NCBI GenBank assembly: GCA_947464365.1
Contig: CANHWS010000213.1
Coordinates: 1 to 6,008, forward strand
DNA length: 6,008 nt
Direction: 5' to 3'
Origin: Cytophagaceae bacterium
Lineage (GTDB): Bacteria; Bacteroidota; Bacteroidia; Cytophagales; Flexibacteraceae
Part shown: positions 5,077 to 6,008 of the stretch, in pieces
Position numbering within the stretch: the stretch's first letter is position 1
Layout of the letters: every line of letters begins with the position of its first letter
Notes under the pieces: model-generated
Told to the model about the DNA's origin: nothing
Databases searched by the model: none
The model's input: only the letters and a program-made list of their open reading frames with translations
Program-made: the position numbers and the translations under genes

Positions 5077-6008
5077 ATGGATCCTGATACAAAGTTTTTG
5101 GACCTCGGGCCGGGCCGGCTTGCAAATCAAATAGTCATCGACCTACCAGGGTCAAAAAGTGAAAGCAACCGTGCCATTGTGCTGCAATATTTGGCAGGCG
5201 GCCCGCTCACAGACCTGACTTATTTGTCATCCGCCAGAGATACGACCAGGATGTTGGAGCTAGTAGGTCACCCAGGTCCTGTTTGGGATGTTGGCGATGC
5301 GGGAACTACTTGCCGGTTCTTGACAGCAATGTTAGCAATTTTAGGCCGAAGGGGTACGATAACAGGGTCAGCCAGGATGCTGCAACGCCCGATTGCGCTC
5401 TTGGTTACGGCACTGCGAGACCTAGGTGCGGATATAGAATACGTGGGCATGGAGGGGTTTCTGCCCCTCAAGCTAAATGGGTTTGTGGAAACTGGCACTA
5501 AATCTATCGATATCCCTGCCAATATTAGTAGCCAATACATTAGTGCCCTGATGATGGTAGCACCATTGTTAGACGGCGGCCTTGAAATTAATCTTGTGGG
5601 ACCTCTGACTAGCAAACCCTACCTAGAGCTCACGATGGGCCTCATGCGGAAATGGGGAGCGCAAGTGACGTTTGATGACCAAAAATTTGGGGCCTCAGTG
5701 GTGGAGGGCAGTCAAACAATCCGTGTAGAGCCAAGTGTGTACCATCCTGTTAGCCACCGTATAGAGGCAGACTGGAGTAGTGCGAGCTATTGGTACAGTA
5801 TGGTGGCATTGTCTCCTTTGACTGAGGTAACGATCGTTATGCCTAGTTTGCATCTGCCGAGCACGCAGGGGGATGCCCAAATTGCCACCATCATGAAGCA
5901 ATTTGGAGTAGTGACAGAGATTGTACCAGGAGGACTGCTGATCAAAAAAATAGCTGGCTGGCAACCATCGGAGCTTCCGATCCAGATCGATTGTACGGAC
6001 ATACCTGA
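5077..6008 (+). CDS. aroA: 3-phosphoshikimate 1-carboxyvinyltransferase (EPSP synthase), 3' end cut by window edge
   Basis: AroA joins shikimate-3-phosphate and phosphoenolpyruvate to make EPSP, the sixth step of the shikimate pathway to chorismate and aromatic amino acids. The frame is open from the ATG at 5077 to the last base, giving 310 residues of an expected 400-430. LPGSKSESNRA at 23-33 holds the lysine (K27) and arginine (R32) that contact the substrates. SSARDT follows near 56-61, DAGTTCRFL at 74-82 lines the PEP site, and RMLQRPI is the next arginine motif. NISSQYISALM starts at 149, SKPYLE at 179 and EADWSSASYWY at 230. These fit the Bacteroidota form of the enzyme. The visible part ends at CTDIP, just where the catalytic Asp of the IPD motif would come. 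In-frame codons run upstream to a stop at 4993-4995, but no other ATG exists there. The gene stands apart from other aromatic-pathway genes within this window. Confidence 0.96.
   Translation, partial: MDPDTKFLDLGPGRLANQIVIDLPGSKSESNRAIVLQYLAGGPLTDLTYLSSARDTTRMLELVGHPGPVWDVGDAGTTCRFLTAMLAILGRRGTITGSARMLQRPIALLVTALRDLGADIEYVGMEGFLPLKLNGFVETGTKSIDIPANISSQYISALMMVAPLLDGGLEINLVGPLTSKPYLELTMGLMRKWGAQVTFDDQKFGASVVEGSQTIRVEPSVYHPVSHRIEADWSSASYWYSMVALSPLTEVTIVMPSLHLPSTQGDAQIATIMKQFGVVTEIVPGGLLIKKIAGWQPSELPIQIDCTDIP

Noticed and set aside
5268..5615. 115-residue ORF on the - strand
   Set aside because: It lies wholly antisense to aroA, whose motifs are continuous in the + frame, and its protein is Ser/Pro-rich without family features.

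Overview
The window looks like a chromosomal segment of a free-living bacterium of the Bacteroidota, most likely the Cytophagales. The visible DnaA carries the FKWGLTADLQ stretch and the AroA carries the LPGSKSESNR form of its first active-site motif, both typical of this phylum. The sigma factor is of a type common in the Cytophagales. Start codons lack clear Shine-Dalgarno sequences, and several intergenic regions hold TTG-N19/20-TAnnTTTG-like promoters, which is the Bacteroidota pattern. Base composition is balanced. No mobile element, tRNA, rRNA or CRISPR array was seen. The phylum call is inference from motif recall; no database search was made.

Left part, + strand: the 3' three quarters of dnaA (replication initiator, cut by the left edge), a 171-bp gap with a candidate promoter, then a complete sucC (succinyl-CoA synthetase beta subunit) ended by a strong hairpin terminator. 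sucD does not follow.

Middle part, - strand: a candidate operon of three small genes, read from 3731 down to 2601. They encode divergent paralogs of 110-116 residues, each with three predicted membrane segments and a shared N-terminal motif (PY/FR-T/S-A...Y-x-Y-L/V). I do not recognise their function. Both gaps between them hold inverted repeats that include the stop codon of the preceding gene. Upstream on the same strand lies a two-gene unit: an ECF-like sigma-70 factor (4740-4144) whose end overlaps a small soluble protein (4166-3912), a plausible sigma partner. A clear intrinsic terminator closes this unit, and the candidate promoter of the membrane trio is built into that same terminator.

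Right part: a 336-bp divergent intergenic region holds candidate promoters for the sigma gene and for aroA, plus two hairpins in front of aroA, one of them terminator-like. aroA (EPSP synthase, shikimate pathway) then runs off the right edge.

The housekeeping genes (dnaA, sucC, aroA) appear to be neighbours without a functional link. The part least explained by known biology is the sigma/partner pair followed by the three-paralog membrane operon.
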